Assembly: GCA_028803175.1 (NCBI GenBank) | Contig: JARBCG010000044.1 | Span: 1 to 7,736, forward strand | Direction of reading: 5' to 3' | DNA: 7,736 nt | Source of the DNA: Wolbachia sp. | Lineage (GTDB): Bacteria > Pseudomonadota > Alphaproteobacteria > Rickettsiales > Anaplasmataceae | Shown: positions 6,121 through 7,736 of the stretch, piece after piece | Position numbering within the stretch: the first letter of the stretch is position 1 | How the letters are laid out: each line of letters starts with the position of its first letter | The notes under the pieces: model-generated | The model's database searches: none | What the model saw: the letters and a program-made list of their open reading frames with translations, nothing else | Told to the model about the DNA's origin: nothing | Translations under genes and position numbers: made by a program

Positions 6121-7239
6121 ATGATTGACTTAAGGAAATTCTTAGAACAAAACTCAATAAAATTGATTAACCTGTGTTTTACAGACTTAATAGGGAAGAT
6201 GAGTATTGTTACATACAACGCTGATAAAATCAATGACAAATATGTTTTAGAAGGAAGTATTCAAGAAGAAATAACGTTAATACCTGATTTGCAAACAATA
6301 TTTTTCGACCCATTCTGTGTTCAGCCAACAGCTACAATATTGTGCGATATAGTGACGCCTGCAAAACCTTATTTACATGATTCAAGATCAGTAGCTAAAA
6401 AAGCATATGATTATATATTATCAACAAAAATAGCAAATGAAGCACAATTTGGTTTTGAAATAAGATTTTCTGTTTTCAATGAGGTGAAATTTAGAGTCAG
6501 TTCATACGTAAATTTAAATGATGAATTTAACGAGTACTACGACTTTACTTCTACAGTAGATCCACTGTCTGATTTAAGGTCAGAAATATTATTAATGATG
6601 ATGGAAAGTGGTATAGAGAAGCCATTGTATCATAAGAGGATCTCGCCTTTTCAAGGTTCAATACGGGTTGATAGTAGTAAATTTTTAAATAGCGCTGATA
6701 ACATTCAAAAAGCTAAATATGTAATACATAATGTTGCTCACTCTTATGGCAAAACAGCAACTATCATGCCTCAACCAATAGCTCAAGGTGAAGGTAACAG
6801 TTTGTGTTTATATCATTCATTACTTAAAAATAACGAGAGTTTATTTGATGGAGATAAATCTGAAGATTACTTGTATTACATAGGTGGTATTATGAAGCAT
6901 ATTAAAGCAATTAATGCTTACTCTAATCCCACTACAAATAGTTATAAAAGGCTCATTGATTTACCTGATTTTTCCTTACGATCCGAACAAATAAAGTTAT
7001 CTTTTTCAGATTCATCAGCAAATCCCTACCTCTGTTTTTCTGCCATACTCATGGCGGGCTTTGATGGTATACAGAACAAAATTAATCCTGATACAGTGCA
7101 AAAACAAACTGCAACATCTTTAAGCGAAGCATTGGAGTTATTAGACAAAGATAGGGAATTTCTACTTAAAGGTAAAGTATTTACCAATGAACAAATCGAT
7201 CAATACATAAAAATAAAGCATGAGGAAATAAAAAAATAG
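6121..7239 (+). CDS. Glutamine synthetase-like protein lacking the catalytic residues (probable pseudoenzyme)
   Basis: The 372 residues are colinear with type I glutamine synthetase (about 469 in E. coli). Landmarks kept are FTDLIGK (20-26), LIPDLQTIFFDPF (53-65), KYVIHNVAHSYGKTATIMPQP (199-219), YYIGGIMKHIKAINAYSNPTTNSYKRL (252-278) and SANPYLCFSAILMAGFDGIQNKI (299-321). By hand alignment (E. coli numbering) metal ligand Glu129 is kept as Glu113. Glu131 is Arg115, Glu212 is Lys172, Glu220 is Ser180, His269 is Cys229 and Glu357 is Lys292; catalytic Asp50 is Glu44 and Arg359 is Ser294. About 21 residues with the NRSASIRIP arginines are missing after SYKRL, as are the adenylylation-loop region (Tyr397) and the C-terminal tail. 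Enzyme activity is therefore very unlikely. The frame is nevertheless intact with a plausible promoter, suggesting either a structural/regulatory role or slow decay. A weak ribosome binding site precedes the ATG. Confidence 0.85.
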   Translation: MIDLRKFLEQNSIKLINLCFTDLIGKMSIVTYNADKINDKYVLEGSIQEEITLIPDLQTIFFDPFCVQPTATILCDIVTPAKPYLHDSRSVAKKAYDYILSTKIANEAQFGFEIRFSVFNEVKFRVSSYVNLNDEFNEYYDFTSTVDPLSDLRSEILLMMMESGIEKPLYHKRISPFQGSIRVDSSKFLNSADNIQKAKYVIHNVAHSYGKTATIMPQPIAQGEGNSLCLYHSLLKNNESLFDGDKSEDYLYYIGGIMKHIKAINAYSNPTTNSYKRLIDLPDFSLRSEQIKLSFSDSSANPYLCFSAILMAGFDGIQNKINPDTVQKQTATSLSEALELLDKDREFLLKGKVFTNEQIDQYIKIKHEEIKK

Positions 7240-7240
7240 A

Positions 7241-7299
7241 ATCTACTGTGCACCTTGCTGAATTTGTACATTATTACAGTATGTAGATAATCTATTTTA
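7241..7299 (+). terminator. Weak candidate terminator after the glutamine synthetase-like gene
   Basis: ATCTACTG just after the stop can pair with CAGTATGTAGAT some 30 bases later (two-base bulge), and a short T-run (AATCTATTTT) follows. The loop is long and the stem AT-rich, so this is a poor Rho-independent terminator and may be chance. Confidence 0.2.
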
Positions 7300-7374
7300 A
7301 AAATTTAGTGTTTGTAGACGCTCAATTTCATTTTTCCTAAAGTTTTTTACTATAAATTGGTTAGGCAGTAGTTC

Positions 7375-7404
7375 ATAAGTGCATGGAGAAAGCCCAGCAC
7401 TTAT
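7375..7404. repeat. Hairpin with a perfect 8-bp stem
   Basis: ATAAGTGC (7375-7382) pairs with GCACTTAT (7397-7404) around a 14-base loop; within the loop TGG and CCA can add three pairs past a bulged A. Outward, TAG and CTA flanks can extend the stem imperfectly. No T-run follows, so it is not a standard terminator. It could be a palindromic interspersed element of the kind known in Rickettsiales. Confidence 0.5.
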
Positions 7405-7428
7405 AGCTAAAGCAAATAAGATTTACTG
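7402..7428 (+). repeat. Dispersed repeat copy B (first copy at 4558-4584)
   Basis: It shares the TATAGCTAA and TAAGATTTACTG blocks with copy A in the same orientation, four mismatches in 27 bases. It overlaps the right arm of the hairpin at 7375-7404, which copy A lacks in that form. Confidence 0.45.
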
Positions 7429-7450
7429 TATAGGACTTAGCCATATTAAA

Positions 7451-7468
7451 AACGCCAACTATGGATTA
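7451..7468 (+). repeat. Terminal inverted repeat of the right IS element
   Basis: AACGCCAACTATGGATTA reads inward into the element on the plus strand and matches the left element's repeat (178-195, minus strand) at 17 of 18 positions. It lies at the transposase 3' end, directly overlapping the final stop codon at 7466-7468. Confidence 0.7.
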
Positions 7469-7736
7469 AACAACAAAGCAGACAGAGGAGATTCTGGGAT
7501 TTTTATCCTTTAAACAATATGAAACGATGGTAAATATAATGTGTACTAAAAATTAATTTGTGATCTATGATAAGAATATTAAATTTTAAACTTTATTTTT
7601 TAAATAATCAAAAACTGCCTCAATAATAGATCGTTTTCTGAATAAAACTTTCTCATTAAACGGCATTAACGCATTTTTCATTCCATTTTTATATGAGTTA
7701 CAAGTTTCAGATTGAGGTCAAGAAGCTCTTAAAAAA
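7466..7736 (-). pseudogene. IS982-like transposase C-terminus, frameshifted
   Basis: Four minus-strand pieces in changing frames rebuild an IS982-type C-terminus. They are ELLDLNLKLVTHIK (from 7728); GMKNALMPFNEKVLFRKRSI then IEAVFDYLKNKV, ending in TAA at 7588-7586; FKI, an in-frame TAA, and YSYHRSQINF; and FLVHIIFTIVSYCLKDKNPR to a TAA at 7468-7466. The LMPxNEKxLxRKRSIIExVFDxLKN core followed by an HRSxINF motif is the classical end of these transposases. At least three frameshifts and one internal stop show that the copy is dead. Confidence 0.75.

Larger units (their letters stand above)
7240..7450. other. Gene-free interval between the glutamine synthetase-like gene and the right IS
   Basis: No credible reading frame is present on either strand. 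It contains the hairpin at 7375-7404 and, overlapping its right arm, dispersed repeat copy B. The sequence between 7300 and 7370 shows no feature I can name. Confidence 0.6.
7451..7736 (-). mobile_element. Partial IS982-like insertion sequence (3' end, continues right of the window)
   Basis: The element carries the C-terminal part of a decayed transposase on the minus strand and ends in an 18-base terminal repeat shared with the element at the left edge. Both copies have the same orientation, so the intervening 7.3 kb lies between direct repeats of one IS family, a layout that permits deletion or rearrangement by homologous recombination. The target-site duplication is not visible. Confidence 0.7.

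Noticed and set aside
6121..7239. Functional glutamine synthetase annotation
   Set aside because: Five of six metal ligands and the substrate-binding arginine segment are gone, so naming it glnA would be misleading.
1..7736. CRISPR array, prophage genes, toxin-antitoxin or secretion gene cluster
   Set aside because: No regularly spaced repeats, phage structural genes, or paired small toxin/antitoxin frames were found; only short dispersed repeats are present.

Overview
The window is AT-rich bacterial DNA from the Anaplasmataceae, most probably a Wolbachia chromosome. Pointers are the secG-pyrG order, the sequence character of PyrG, TadA and NuoF, a decaying low-complexity hypothetical gene, and insertion-sequence debris at both ends. 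The genus call is inference from sequence character; no search was run.

Layout. Positions 1-195 are the 5' end of an insertion sequence whose transposase reads leftward out of the window (IS982-like by its VDDFCK N-terminus). A good sigma-70 type promoter at 222-250 then opens a plus-strand run: secG (274-594), pyrG (594-2207, one-base overlap), a 137-residue protein with ankyrin-like remnants (about 2245-2658), an unlisted 58-residue ORF (2671-2847) and tadA (best start 2847, overlapping the preceding stop). From 3345 a near-perfect promoter and Shine-Dalgarno site drive a broken gene (3407-4503). Its product of about 366 residues can be rebuilt only by correcting four frameshifts. On the minus strand lie nuoF (5871-4609) and, 49 bases upstream of it, tRNA-Lys(UUU) (5993-5921). 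Divergent from the tRNA is a 372-residue plus-strand protein (6121-7239) clearly descended from type I glutamine synthetase but lacking five of the six metal ligands, a central ATP/glutamate-binding arginine segment and the C-terminus. Positions 7240-7450 hold no gene but contain a hairpin and a dispersed repeat. Positions 7451-7736 are the decayed 3' end of a second IS982-like element, in the same orientation as the first and with a matching terminal inverted repeat (17 of 18 bases).

How the genes work together. SecG (protein export), PyrG (CTP synthesis), TadA (inosine in tRNA anticodons), tRNA-Lys and NuoF (complex I) are core housekeeping genes. Between them lie typical products of genome erosion in an intracellular endosymbiont: a multiply frameshifted membrane-protein gene, a gene with a damaged start, IS remnants, and a glutamine synthetase paralog kept as an open frame after losing its catalytic residues. 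That paralog is the most interesting object in the window: it is either a pseudoenzyme with a new role or an unusually long-lived decaying frame.
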